Shown here: in pieces, positions 7,628 through 14,511 of the stretch
How positions within the stretch are numbered: position 1 is the stretch's first letter
Layout of the letters: every line of letters starts with the position of its first letter
DNA from: Sphingomonadaceae bacterium
GTDB lineage: Bacteria; Pseudomonadota; Alphaproteobacteria; Sphingomonadales; Sphingomonadaceae
Direction: 5' to 3'
DNA: 21,723 nt
NCBI GenBank assembly: GCA_016462305.1
Contig: JAEMTM010000001.1
Location: forward strand, 21,586-43,308
The notes under the pieces: generated by a model
Databases searched by the model: none
What the model was told of the DNA's origin: nothing
Seen by the model: the letters and a program-made list of their open reading frames with translations, nothing else
Translations under genes and position numbers: made by a program

Positions 7628-8227
7628 TTATGCAAGTCCCAGCCGCAGCTTTTTCACTAGGGCACGCACATCGGCACGTGTTTCCCCTAGTTGCTTGCCC
7701 GTATCAATCACATGATCGGCCTGGGCACGCTTTTCGGCATCGGCCATTTGCAACGCCAAAATATGTTCGAATTTGTCTGGCGTCATATCAACACGGGCGA
7801 GCACACGTTCGCGTTGAACGGGCGCTGGTGCGCTGACAACGACGACAATATCGACGCCGGTTTGCCCGCCCTTTTCAAACAATAAAGGGATGTCGAACAA
7901 TATCATATCCGCGTCTTGATGCGATGCCAGAAATGCCCTTCGGCGTTCGGCTACAGCGGGGTGGACAATCGATTCCAACAATGCCAACCGGTCGCGGTCG
8001 CCAAAAACAGCAGCACCAAGCGCTTTGCGGTCGACGCCCTGCGGCCCGGTCGTTCCGGGAAAGGCCGATTCAATTGCGGGCACAAGCGCACCGCCCGCCT
8101 TTTGCAGGTCGTGCACCACGGCATCGGCATCAAAAACCGGGACGCCTTCGTCGGCAAACATTGCCGCAACCGCCGATTTACCCATGCCTATGGAGCCTGT
8201 CAGGCCAATGATGATCGGCTTTTTCAT
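7628..8227 (-). CDS. coaE: Dephospho-CoA kinase
   Basis: This 199-residue P-loop kinase carries out the last step of coenzyme A synthesis, phosphorylating the 3'-hydroxyl of dephospho-CoA with ATP. The Walker A motif is GLTGSIGMGKSAV (8-20), followed by the substrate-side VFDADAVVHDL (31-41, family DAD motif at 33-35). A central FDIPLLFEKG segment (family consensus PLL.E) and a C-terminal ADHVIDTGK strand are also present. The length is typical of the family. Its ATG overlaps the aroE stop in a 4-base ATGA junction, and dnaQ starts 31 bases beyond its stop, so it sits in the middle of a tightly packed operon. Confidence 0.96.
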   Translation of the reverse strand: MKKPIIIGLTGSIGMGKSAVAAMFADEGVPVFDADAVVHDLQKAGGALVPAIESAFPGTTGPQGVDRKALGAAVFGDRDRLALLESIVHPAVAERRRAFLASHQDADMILFDIPLLFEKGGQTGVDIVVVVSAPAPVQRERVLARVDMTPDKFEHILALQMADAEKRAQADHVIDTGKQLGETRADVRALVKKLRLGLA

Positions 8228-9033
8228 TTCAACAACAATGCCCGCAATGCGTCTTCACCATCGTCGGGCGGGGCAACGCCGAAAAACAATTCAAACGCGA
8301 TTGCCGCCTGCCCCACCAGCATTTCCAAGCCATCGACCGTTTCCAATTCACGCATCCGCGCCGCTTTTAACAAAGGCGTCTCTATCGGCGCGTAGACAAG
8401 GTCATAGACAATGGCATGTTCGGGCAAGGGCGAAAGGTCAATCTCAAGCGCTTCCTGCCCGACCATGCCCAACGGGCTTGCGTTCACCAGCAACGCGGCA
8501 TCCGGCACGCGTGCGTCAAAACCAATCACTTTGCCTTTCAACCCGAAATGCGCGAGCAAGCCTGCCGCCTTCAAACCGTTGCGTGCAACCAAAACGACTT
8601 CGCCTATATCGGCCTGCGCCAAGGCGAAGAGCACTGCCCGTGCTGCGCCCCCTGCACCAATGACGACAGCCGTTTCACCCGATATGGGAATATCCGCGAT
8701 GGGGCCATAAAAGCCGCCAACGTCCGTATTGGTCGCGACAAGTGCGCCGGCGGCATTGCGAAACACCGTGTTAATCGCGCCTATCGAGTCGCGCACATCG
8801 CCTGGGTCAGCCACAAAATCGAGCGCCGCAATCTTGTGCGGTATCGTTATATTGCACCCGCGCCATGCGGCATCGGCAGCGCGCGCGGCAAAATAACGCT
8901 CCAGATCATCGGGCAGCACGGCTTGCGCCCGATAATCACCGACCAACCCCAATTGTCGAAGCCAAAAATTGTGAATCAGCGGTGATTTGGAATGCGAAAT
9001 CGGGTGCCCGATCACTTCGGCATAATATGTCAT
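8224..9033 (-). CDS. aroE: Shikimate dehydrogenase
   Basis: This 269-residue enzyme reduces 3-dehydroshikimate to shikimate with NADPH in aromatic amino acid synthesis. Substrate-binding residues lie in HSKSPLIHN (14-22) and NITIPHK (61-67, with the catalytic Lys67), AINTV (86-90) and TNTDVGGF (101-108, with the catalytic Asp104). The nucleotide-binding loop is VVIGAGGAARAVLFAL (123-138), and the C-terminal lid contains the VGQAAIAFELFFG segment. All key residues are present. The ATG overlaps the maf stop by 4 bases (ATGA) and its own stop overlaps the coaE ATG in the same way. Confidence 0.96.
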   Translation of the reverse strand: MTYYAEVIGHPISHSKSPLIHNFWLRQLGLVGDYRAQAVLPDDLERYFAARAADAAWRGCNITIPHKIAALDFVADPGDVRDSIGAINTVFRNAAGALVATNTDVGGFYGPIADIPISGETAVVIGAGGAARAVLFALAQADIGEVVLVARNGLKAAGLLAHFGLKGKVIGFDARVPDAALLVNASPLGMVGQEALEIDLSPLPEHAIVYDLVYAPIETPLLKAARMRELETVDGLEMLVGQAAIAFELFFGVAPPDDGEDALRALLLK

Positions 9034-9626
9034 ATCATTAAAAGGCCTCTTATGCGCAGATAATCAAGCAGTGGAAGCAACGGCATTCCGATAATCGTAA
9101 ACTGGCTGCCGCTGACGTTTGCGAACAATTGCGCGCCTTCGGCTTCAATCCGGTAGCAGCCGACGCAGTGCCGTATTTCATTCCAATAGGTTTCGACATA
9201 ATTGTCGATAAACTGGGGACTTAGGTTGCGCATCGTCAACTGCGCGGTGTCGATAACGCGCCAGACAGGTTCGCCTTGCTCGCAGATAACGGCTGCGCTG
9301 ATCAACCGATGCACCTTGCCCGAAAGCTGCGCCAAATGCGCGCGGGCGTCGTCCCGCGTTTCGGGTTTGTCAAAAATAAATCCATCGGGACCAACGCAAA
9401 TCTGGTCGCATCCCAGCACCATCGCGGTTGGCATTTTGCGCGACAGTTTGCGCGCCTTTGCCTCTGCCAAGGCATCGGCAATATCGCGCGGCTTGGCGCC
9501 AGCCTGGGTCAGTGATGCTTTGATGCTCTGTTCATCAACCAAGGCTGGAACCGCTTCTAATGATACCCCTGCTGCGTTCAACATCGCGATTCGCCCTGCA
9601 CTTTGTGACGCAAGGATAAGATTCAC
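9030..9626 (-). CDS. maf: Maf family nucleotide pyrophosphatase
   Basis: This 198-residue Maf-like protein belongs to a family of house-cleaning nucleoside triphosphate pyrophosphatases that also affects cell division when overproduced. The N-terminal LILASQSAGRIAML (3-16) is the family phosphate-binding start. VDEQSIK (30-36) and VLGCDQIC (70-77, with the catalytic-position Asp74) follow, then the FDKPETRDDARAHLAQLSGKVH segment (85-106). The usual bacterial GAD(T/Q) is GCDQ here. Which nucleotide is preferred cannot be told from sequence. The start is GTG (9626-9624), overlapping the TGA stop of the upstream dikinase regulator as GTGA, so its translation is likely coupled. Confidence 0.93.
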   Translation of the reverse strand: MNLILASQSAGRIAMLNAAGVSLEAVPALVDEQSIKASLTQAGAKPRDIADALAEAKARKLSRKMPTAMVLGCDQICVGPDGFIFDKPETRDDARAHLAQLSGKVHRLISAAVICEQGEPVWRVIDTAQLTMRNLSPQFIDNYVETYWNEIRHCVGCYRIEAEGAQLFANVSGSQFTIIGMPLLPLLDYLRIRGLLMI

Positions 9627-10456
9627 GAATCACCCAGTTGCGCCAGCTCGCGCGCATTGAACAAATTAATGATCGCGGCGGCACTTTCCTCAATCGACCG
9701 GCGGGTCACGTCCAATACGGGCCAGCCATTGTCCGCAAACATACGCCGCGCATGGGCGACTTCGGCGCGCACTTTTTCTTCATCGACATAATCGGTGTCG
9801 GGTGACTGGTTCAAGGACAGCAGACGGTTGCGGCGCACCTGAATCAAACGCTCTGCGCTTGTGACTAGGCCAATCACCATCGGGTGCTTCAGTTGAAACA
9901 ATATCATTGGTGGGGGCGATTCCGGCACGATGGGGATATTCGCGGTCTTATATCCTCGGTTGGCGAGATAAATGCTCGTTGGCGTTTTTGAGGTCCGCGA
10001 TACCCCCGCCAACACAATGTCCGCCTCTTCCCAATTTTGCGCATTGATGCCGTCGTCATGGGCAATGGTGAACTGAATGGCCTCAACACGCGCAAAATAA
10101 GCAGCGTCCATCACATGTTGCCGACCCGGACGCGCCTTGGCCTCTTGGCCCAACATGTTCGACATGGCATCACTCACCGCGTCGAGCGCAGCAACCGCAG
10201 GCAAGCCCAAAAGCCTGCATCTCGTTTCCAATGTGCGCCGTGTGTCCCGATTCACCAAAGTGAACAGCACAAGTCCAGGATTAGCGGCCACATCGGTCAA
10301 TATCCGGTCCAAATGGCTTTCCGAACGCACCATGGGCCAGAAATGCTTGACCACATTTTCTGCGCCGTCAAACTGCGCCAACGCCGCTTTGGCGATGTTT
10401 TCCAGGGTTTCGCCGGTGGAATCCGATAATAAATGTAAATGAAAACGCTGGCTCAT
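9623..10456 (-). CDS. Pyruvate,phosphate/water dikinase regulatory protein (DUF299)
   Basis: This 277-residue bifunctional regulator belongs to the DUF299 family: it phosphorylates a dikinase on threonine using ADP and removes the phosphate with Pi, switching gluconeogenic PEP formation off and on. The family's unusual P-loop is GVSRTSKTPTSIYLA (151-165). The N-terminus FHLHLLSDSTGETLEN (5-20) and the central TLVNRDTRRTLETRC (66-80) are also diagnostic. Whether the target is pyruvate phosphate dikinase or PEP synthase cannot be decided here. It is the first gene left of the proposed origin, and its homologue (RP001/CC0001 type) flanks oriC opposite hemE in Rickettsia and Caulobacter. The 302 bases upstream are shared with hemE and hold the DnaA boxes. 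The ATG has no obvious Shine-Dalgarno sequence. Confidence 0.94.
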   Translation of the reverse strand: MSQRFHLHLLSDSTGETLENIAKAALAQFDGAENVVKHFWPMVRSESHLDRILTDVAANPGLVLFTLVNRDTRRTLETRCRLLGLPAVAALDAVSDAMSNMLGQEAKARPGRQHVMDAAYFARVEAIQFTIAHDDGINAQNWEEADIVLAGVSRTSKTPTSIYLANRGYKTANIPIVPESPPPMILFQLKHPMVIGLVTSAERLIQVRRNRLLSLNQSPDTDYVDEEKVRAEVAHARRMFADNGWPVLDVTRRSIEESAAAIINLFNARELAQLGDS

Positions 10457-10579
10457 GACTGACAGTCTTGTTGGCAGGCTGGGGATAAATCAAGGGACAA
10501 GTTTTGCGTCGTGCTTTCTTATTTATTACCCCGATTTTACCGCGCGATTCGGACACAGGCTGTCCACAGCGGAAATCCA

Positions 10580-10600
10580 TTATGCACAGGCTGTGGATAA
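10580..10600. promoter_or_regulatory. Inverted pair of perfect DnaA boxes
   Basis: TTATGCACA (10580-10588, plus strand) and TGTGGATAA (10592-10600, which is TTATCCACA on the minus strand) face each other across a 3-base spacer GGC, making a nearly perfect 21-bp palindrome. These are the two best DnaA boxes in the gap and probably the high-affinity anchor of the initiator complex. Confidence 0.88.
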
Positions 10601-10719
10601 TGGGGAGCAAATTTGCGAATCCCGTTCCACTCGTTTGTCCACATGCGTCAAGATGTTGGCAATATCCGCAAAAGCTTTTAAGGCCTGAACTATCAACAGC
10701 GCATCATCTTTCATCATCC

Positions 10720-10739
10720 TTTATATAAATATATATTTT
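10720..10739. promoter_or_regulatory. AT-only run, candidate DNA unwinding element
   Basis: Twenty consecutive A/T bases end 19 bases before the hemE ATG and are the most AT-rich stretch in the gap, on the hemE side of the DnaA boxes. This fits the usual arrangement of boxes beside an unwinding element. The same bases may also contain the -10 element of hemE. A duplicated CATCATC (10702-10708 and 10712-10718) sits directly beside the run. Confidence 0.65.
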
Positions 10740-10758
10740 GATTGGCTCTCTCTTTTCT

Positions 10759-11790
10759 ATGTCTGCGCAAAGCCCGAAAAAACTGCTTAACGTCCTGCGG
10801 GGCAACCAAGAGGCTATCCCGCCCATCTGGCTCATGCGCCAAGCGGGTCGTTATCTGCCCGAATATCGCGCGTTGCGTGCTAAAAAGGGTGGGTTTCTGG
10901 CGCTGGCTTATGACAGCGATGCGGCCTGCGAAATCACTTTGCAGCCGGTCCGGCGTTTTGGTTTTGACGGTGCGATCCTGTTTTCCGATATTCTGGTTAT
11001 CCCACATGCCATGGGTCAGGAACTCTGGTTCGAAACGGGCGAAGGTCCGCGGCTTGCCCCACGCTTAGCGGAATCGCGGCTTGAAGATTTTGTGCCAGCA
11101 CCTGAACGGCTTGCCCCGGTCATTGATACGGTGCGCAAGGTGTCGGCAGAGCTGCCACCCGAAACAACCCTCCTGGGCTTCGCTGGAAGCCCGTGGACGG
11201 TCGCTACCTACATGGTCCATGGTCAAGGTAGCAAAGACCAAGCAGAGGCCCGTAGAATGGCGCATACGGAGCCTGAGCGTTTTGCAGCGTTGATCGATGC
11301 CATCATTTGCGCAACCGTGGATTATTTGGGTGATCAGATTGATGCTGGTGTTGAAGCGGTGCAATTGTTCGACAGTTGGGCAGGGTCATTGTCGCCCGCA
11401 CAATTTGAAAAATGGGTGATTGCACCAAATGCCGAAATCGTCCGCCGGTTAAAGGCCCGCAATCCAAACGCAGTCATTATCGGCTTTCCCAAGGGTGCGG
11501 GCGGCAAACTTGCGGCTTATGCCGAAGGGACGGGGGTGGACGCCATTGGGTTGGATGAAACCGTTGATCCGCATTGGGCAAATCGCGAATTGCGCAAGGG
11601 TCTTCCCGTGCAAGGCAATCTTGACCCGCTTGCGTTGATTGCGGGCGGCGATGTATTGAAGGATGCAGTGAAGAATATCCTCAACGCCTTTGAAGACCGG
11701 CCACATATCTTCAATCTTGGGCATGGCATATTGCCCGATACCCCAATCGAAAATGTTGAACTGCTTCTTAATCTGGTCCGCAAGGCTTAG
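10759..11790 (+). CDS. hemE: Uroporphyrinogen decarboxylase
   Basis: This 343-residue TIM-barrel enzyme removes four carboxyl groups from uroporphyrinogen III to give coproporphyrinogen III in heme synthesis. The diagnostic PPIWLMRQAGRYLPEYR (21-37) contains the substrate-binding arginines, FSDILVIPHAMG (75-86) contains the catalytic Asp77, and GFAGSPWTVATYM lies near 145. The C-terminal FNLGHGILPDTP segment is also conserved. I chose the ATG at 10759; a TTG at 10738 in the same frame would place seven unconserved residues inside the AT-only run. The Shine-Dalgarno sequence is weak. It is the first gene right of the proposed origin and is followed 18 bases later by hemJ, another heme gene. 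Confidence 0.96.
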   Translation: MSAQSPKKLLNVLRGNQEAIPPIWLMRQAGRYLPEYRALRAKKGGFLALAYDSDAACEITLQPVRRFGFDGAILFSDILVIPHAMGQELWFETGEGPRLAPRLAESRLEDFVPAPERLAPVIDTVRKVSAELPPETTLLGFAGSPWTVATYMVHGQGSKDQAEARRMAHTEPERFAALIDAIICATVDYLGDQIDAGVEAVQLFDSWAGSLSPAQFEKWVIAPNAEIVRRLKARNPNAVIIGFPKGAGGKLAAYAEGTGVDAIGLDETVDPHWANRELRKGLPVQGNLDPLALIAGGDVLKDAVKNILNAFEDRPHIFNLGHGILPDTPIENVELLLNLVRKA

Positions 11791-11808
11791 CCCATAAAGG
11801 CCGTTTTT

Positions 11809-12252
11809 ATGACGGAAACTCTATCTGTGCTGTATATTTGGTTGAAATCCGCCCACATTATTTTTGTCATTTTCTGGATGGCGGGATTATTCATGCTCCC
11901 GCGCTTTTTTGTCTATCATCAGGAAAGCGCGGAAGGATCAGAAGAGGCCGCAAAATGGGTGGACCGCGAATCCAAGCTCATCAAAATCATCCTCAATCCT
12001 TCCATCATTGTCGTCTGGGTGTTGGGACTCGTTTTGGCGTGGCATATTGGCGCAATGGCCAATGGCTGGTTTCACGCCAAATTGCTGTTTGTGTTGGGGC
12101 TGTCGGCTTATCATGGCTGGGCCGTCGGCTACGCCAAGAAACTGGCGCGTGGCGAACGGCGGCTAACGGGTAAGCAATTACGCTTGTTCAACGAAGTCCC
12201 CGGCATTGCGTCAGCAATCATCGTCATATTGGTCGTTGCCAAACCGTTTTAA
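11809..12252 (+). CDS. hemJ: Protoporphyrinogen oxidase HemJ
   Basis: This 147-residue membrane protein of the HemJ (UPF0093) family oxidises protoporphyrinogen IX to protoporphyrin IX in many bacteria that lack HemG and HemY. Four hydrophobic segments are visible (about 12-30, 61-79, 90-108 and 130-144). The conserved heme-ligand His16 lies in WLKSAHIIFVIFWMAGLFMLPR (11-32), and the essential-position Lys91 in HAKLLFVLGLSAYHGW (89-104). The NEVP motif (128-131) begins the last helix. Its position just after hemE supports the role. A short AAAGG lies about 10 bases upstream of the ATG. The stop is followed by the rho promoter region. Confidence 0.93.
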   Translation: MTETLSVLYIWLKSAHIIFVIFWMAGLFMLPRFFVYHQESAEGSEEAAKWVDRESKLIKIILNPSIIVVWVLGLVLAWHIGAMANGWFHAKLLFVLGLSAYHGWAVGYAKKLARGERRLTGKQLRLFNEVPGIASAIIVILVVAKPF

Positions 12253-12282
12253 CGGCTCTTTACAGGCATTTCTTGAGAAGAG

Positions 12283-12311
12283 TTGACGTTGCGCCCGTGC
12301 TCGCCTATTTA
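12283..12311 (+). promoter_or_regulatory. Candidate sigma70-type promoter of rho
   Basis: TTGACG (12283-12288) and TATTTA (12306-12311) are separated by 17 bases, the optimal spacing. Transcription would start near 12318, giving rho an untranslated leader of about 150 bases. The two hexamers match the consensus at 5 of 6 and 4 of 6 positions. Confidence 0.55.
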
Positions 12312-12382
12312 GCGTTTTAAGCCCGTCCTGGGTATGCGGCGCGACCTTCACAACAACCGCGCCATCAACTTTTCATCATTTA

Positions 12383-12429
12383 ACCGGTTGGCTTTTGACA
12401 AACCGGTCATATCATCGGGCGATTTGCCC
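12383..12429 (+). promoter_or_regulatory. Two hairpins in the rho leader
   Basis: ACCGGTT (12383-12389) pairs with AACCGGT (12401-12407) around an 11-base loop, and GGGC (12417-12420) pairs with GCCC (12426-12429) around GATTT. Neither is followed by a uridine run, so they are not intrinsic terminators. Rho leaders in other bacteria are often sites of autoregulation; a similar role here is an inference from position alone. Confidence 0.4.
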
Positions 12430-12470
12430 ATCCACAATGCGGGCTTATGGTCCATCCAACGGAATTATTT

Positions 12471-13727
12471 ATGCATTTGAAAGAGCTGAAAAGCAAAAAC
12501 CCCGCTGACCTTGTATCGATGGCTGAAGAGCTGGGTGTTGAGGGCGCGTCTACCTTGCGTAAGCAGGATTTGATGTTTGCGATTCTGAAAGAGCTTGCCG
12601 AAGATGGCGAGCAGATCATGGGTCTTGGCACGATTGAGGTTTTGCCAGACAGTTTCGGTTTCTTGCGTTCGCCAGAGGCCAATTATCTGGCAGGTCCGGA
12701 CGATATTTACGTGTCGCCGAACATGGTGCGCCAATTTGGTTTGCGCACAGGGGACACCGTCGAAGGCGAAATTCGTGCACCAAAGGACGGCGAGCGTTAT
12801 TTTGCCCTAACGAAGGTGATGAAGATCAATTTTGACGATCCCGATGTCGTCCGTCACCGCGTCAATTTCGATAATCTCACGCCGCTTTATCCAGATTCAA
12901 AGCTCACGCTCGATTCGCTCGACCCGACGGTCAAGGACAAGTCAGCGCGCGTCATCGACATCGTCAGCCCGCAGGGCAAGGGCCAGCGCGCCTTGATCGT
13001 CGCGCCGCCGCGCACGGGTAAGACGGTGCTGCTGCAAAATATCGCGCGCGCGATTACCGAAAACCATCCTGAGGTGTTCTTGATCGTTCTTTTGATCGAC
13101 GAACGGCCTGAGGAAGTGACCGATATGCAGCGGTCGGTAAAGGGAGAGGTTGTATCTTCCACCTTTGACGAACCCGCAACGCGCCACGTGCAAGTTGCTG
13201 AAATGGTAATCGAAAAGGCAAAGCGTTTGGTTGAACATAAGCATGATGTTGTCATCTTGCTCGATTCGATCACCCGCCTTGGCCGCGCCTATAACACCGT
13301 CGTTCCGTCATCGGGCAAGGTGCTTACCGGCGGTGTCGACGCCAACGCCCTACAACGTCCAAAGCGTTTCTTCGGCGCGGCACGGAACATCGAAGAAGGT
13401 GGTTCACTGTCCATCATCGCGACGGCGTTAATCGACACCGGTAGCCGCATGGACGAAGTTATTTTTGAAGAGTTTAAGGGCACGGGCAACTCCGAAATCG
13501 TGCTGGATCGCAAGGTCGCTGACAAGCGTATCTTCCCAGCATTGGATGTCGGCAAATCCGGTACCCGTAAGGAAGAATTGCTGGTCGAGGAAAGCAAGCT
13601 CAAGAAAATGTGGGTGCTTCGCCGTATCCTCATGCAAATGGGCACAATCGATGCGATGGAATTCCTGCTCGACAAGATGAAGGATTCGAAAACCAACGAA
13701 GACTTTTTTGACTCGATGAATCAGTAA
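12471..13727 (+). CDS. rho: Transcription termination factor Rho
   Basis: This 418-residue RNA helicase/ATPase ends transcription at Rho-dependent sites as a hexamer; the length is almost the same as in E. coli. The N-terminal helical domain begins MHLKELKSKNPADLVSMAEELG and the primary RNA-binding site contains GFLRS (63-67). The Walker A motif is VAPPRTGKTVLL (177-188), followed by the catalytic LIDERPEEVTDM. The Walker B strand VVILLDSITRLGRAYN leads into the Q and R loops. The ATG at 12471 matches the start of family members and has ACGGAA 6-7 bases upstream; an ATG at 12447 would add eight residues that the family lacks. It follows hemJ after a 218-base gap carrying its own promoter. Confidence 0.97.
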   Translation: MHLKELKSKNPADLVSMAEELGVEGASTLRKQDLMFAILKELAEDGEQIMGLGTIEVLPDSFGFLRSPEANYLAGPDDIYVSPNMVRQFGLRTGDTVEGEIRAPKDGERYFALTKVMKINFDDPDVVRHRVNFDNLTPLYPDSKLTLDSLDPTVKDKSARVIDIVSPQGKGQRALIVAPPRTGKTVLLQNIARAITENHPEVFLIVLLIDERPEEVTDMQRSVKGEVVSSTFDEPATRHVQVAEMVIEKAKRLVEHKHDVVILLDSITRLGRAYNTVVPSSGKVLTGGVDANALQRPKRFFGAARNIEEGGSLSIIATALIDTGSRMDEVIFEEFKGTGNSEIVLDRKVADKRIFPALDVGKSGTRKEELLVEESKLKKMWVLRRILMQMGTIDAMEFLLDKMKDSKTNEDFFDSMNQ

Positions 13728-13750
13728 GCCAGATATTTCGGAGTTATGTT

Positions 13751-14476
13751 GTGATTGATTTTCTCTTGGTCGCCTCGACCGTCAATAATCTGGGTGGGCT
13801 CGGTGATATTTGGGCCGCTATCGTCAAGGATTTTTCCAACATTACCGAACCTGCGGCCTTTGCGGCCTTTATGCAGGTGTTGTTGATCGATCTGGTGCTT
13901 GCCGGCGACAATGCGATTGTTGTCGGCGCGTTGGCGGCGGGTCTGCCTGCGGATCAGCGTAAGAAAGTCATCCTCATCGGTGTCCTTGCGGCCTTGGTGC
14001 TGCGGATCATCTTTGCGCTTATGGTGACATGGTTGCTGGGTATCGTTGGTCTGGTGCTCGCAGGTGGCTTATTGCTGCTGTGGGTCGCCTGGCGCATGTA
14101 TCGCGATATAAAGGGTCATGCCGGTGAATCTGCCGGGTCGCCCGAAATCGTGGGTGATGAACATTCGGGCATAAAGTCGACCAAGACCTTTGCAGGTGCC
14201 GCATGGGGCGTTGCAGTTGCGGACGTATCGATGAGCCTTGACAATGTTCTGGCGGTCGCAGGCGCGGCGCGCGAACATCCCGGAATCCTCATCGTCGGCC
14301 TGATTTTCGCGGTCGCCCTGATGGGGATCGCGGCCAATATCATTGCCCAATATATTGAGCGGTATCGCTGGATCGCATGGGTCGGCTTGGTGGTGATTGT
14401 CTATGTTGCGGGCAAGATGATAGTCGAAGGCTGGAGCGAAGTGCAGCCTTATGCAATGGGCTTTGCAGCCATGTAA
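13751..14476 (+). CDS. TerC family membrane protein (YjbE-like, putative metal exporter)
   Basis: This 241-residue protein with about seven membrane segments belongs to the TerC/YjbE family, several members of which export manganese or metallate nascent exoenzymes. The two internal repeats each carry the acidic family motif: IDLVLAGDNAIV (46-57, with Asp47, Asp53 and Asn54) and ADVSMSLDNVLAVAG (157-171, with Asp158, Asp164 and Asn165). A hydrophilic loop (about 121-147) separates the halves. The start is GTG at 13751, 7 bases after GGAG (13740-13743); an ATG at 13746 is out of frame and stops after two codons. It starts 23 bases after rho and is probably read through from it. No manganese riboswitch is visible upstream. 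The metal preference is not determinable. Confidence 0.9.
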   Translation: MIDFLLVASTVNNLGGLGDIWAAIVKDFSNITEPAAFAAFMQVLLIDLVLAGDNAIVVGALAAGLPADQRKKVILIGVLAALVLRIIFALMVTWLLGIVGLVLAGGLLLLWVAWRMYRDIKGHAGESAGSPEIVGDEHSGIKSTKTFAGAAWGVAVADVSMSLDNVLAVAGAAREHPGILIVGLIFAVALMGIAANIIAQYIERYRWIAWVGLVVIVYVAGKMIVEGWSEVQPYAMGFAAM

Positions 14477-14479
14477 CGC

Positions 14480-14507
14480 ATAAGGGCTCCTTTGCGGGAG
14501 CCCTTAT
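14480..14507. terminator. Bidirectional hairpin terminator between the TerC gene and dienelactone hydrolase
   Basis: ATAAGGGCTCC (14480-14490) and GGAGCCCTTAT (14497-14507) form a perfect 11-bp stem with a 6-base loop. It lies 3 bases after the TerC stop and 4 bases from the stop of the convergent hydrolase gene. The A/T ends of the stem give a short uridine tract in either direction, so it can serve both genes. Confidence 0.85.
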
Positions 14508-14511
14508 AGTT

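Larger units (their letters stand above)
10457..10758. other. oriC: Proposed chromosomal replication origin (oriC)
   Basis: This non-coding gap separates the divergent DUF299 and hemE genes. It contains DnaA boxes matching TTATNCACA: 10580-10588 (+, exact), 10592-10600 (-, exact TTATCCACA), 10635-10643 (+, TTGTCCACA, one mismatch), 10480-10488 (-, TTATCCCCA, one mismatch) and 10560-10568 (+, CTGTCCACA, two mismatches). A 20-bp run of only A and T at 10720-10739 would serve as the unwinding element. Two GANTC sites, the CcrM methylation target, lie at 10546-10550 and 10617-10621. In Caulobacter and Rickettsia the origin is known to lie between homologues of these two genes. Genes to the left run left and genes to the right run right, as expected around an origin. 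Promoters for both flanking genes must also lie here, but I cannot place them with confidence. Confidence 0.9.

Noticed and set aside
10678..10698. TTAA near the origin as a CtrA binding site, and CTATCAACA and ATATCCGCA (10662-10670) as extra DnaA boxes
   Set aside because: The second TTAA half of the CtrA motif is missing at the required spacing, and the two nonamers each have two mismatches to the DnaA consensus.
10738..10758. TTG at 10738 as an upstream hemE start
   Set aside because: It lies at the end of the A/T-only run, has no Shine-Dalgarno sequence, and adds residues not found in the family; the ATG at 10759 fits homologues.
13728..13750. Possible yybP-ykoY manganese riboswitch before the TerC-family gene
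   Set aside because: Only 23 bases separate it from rho, far too short for that riboswitch, and rho coding sequence fills the rest.
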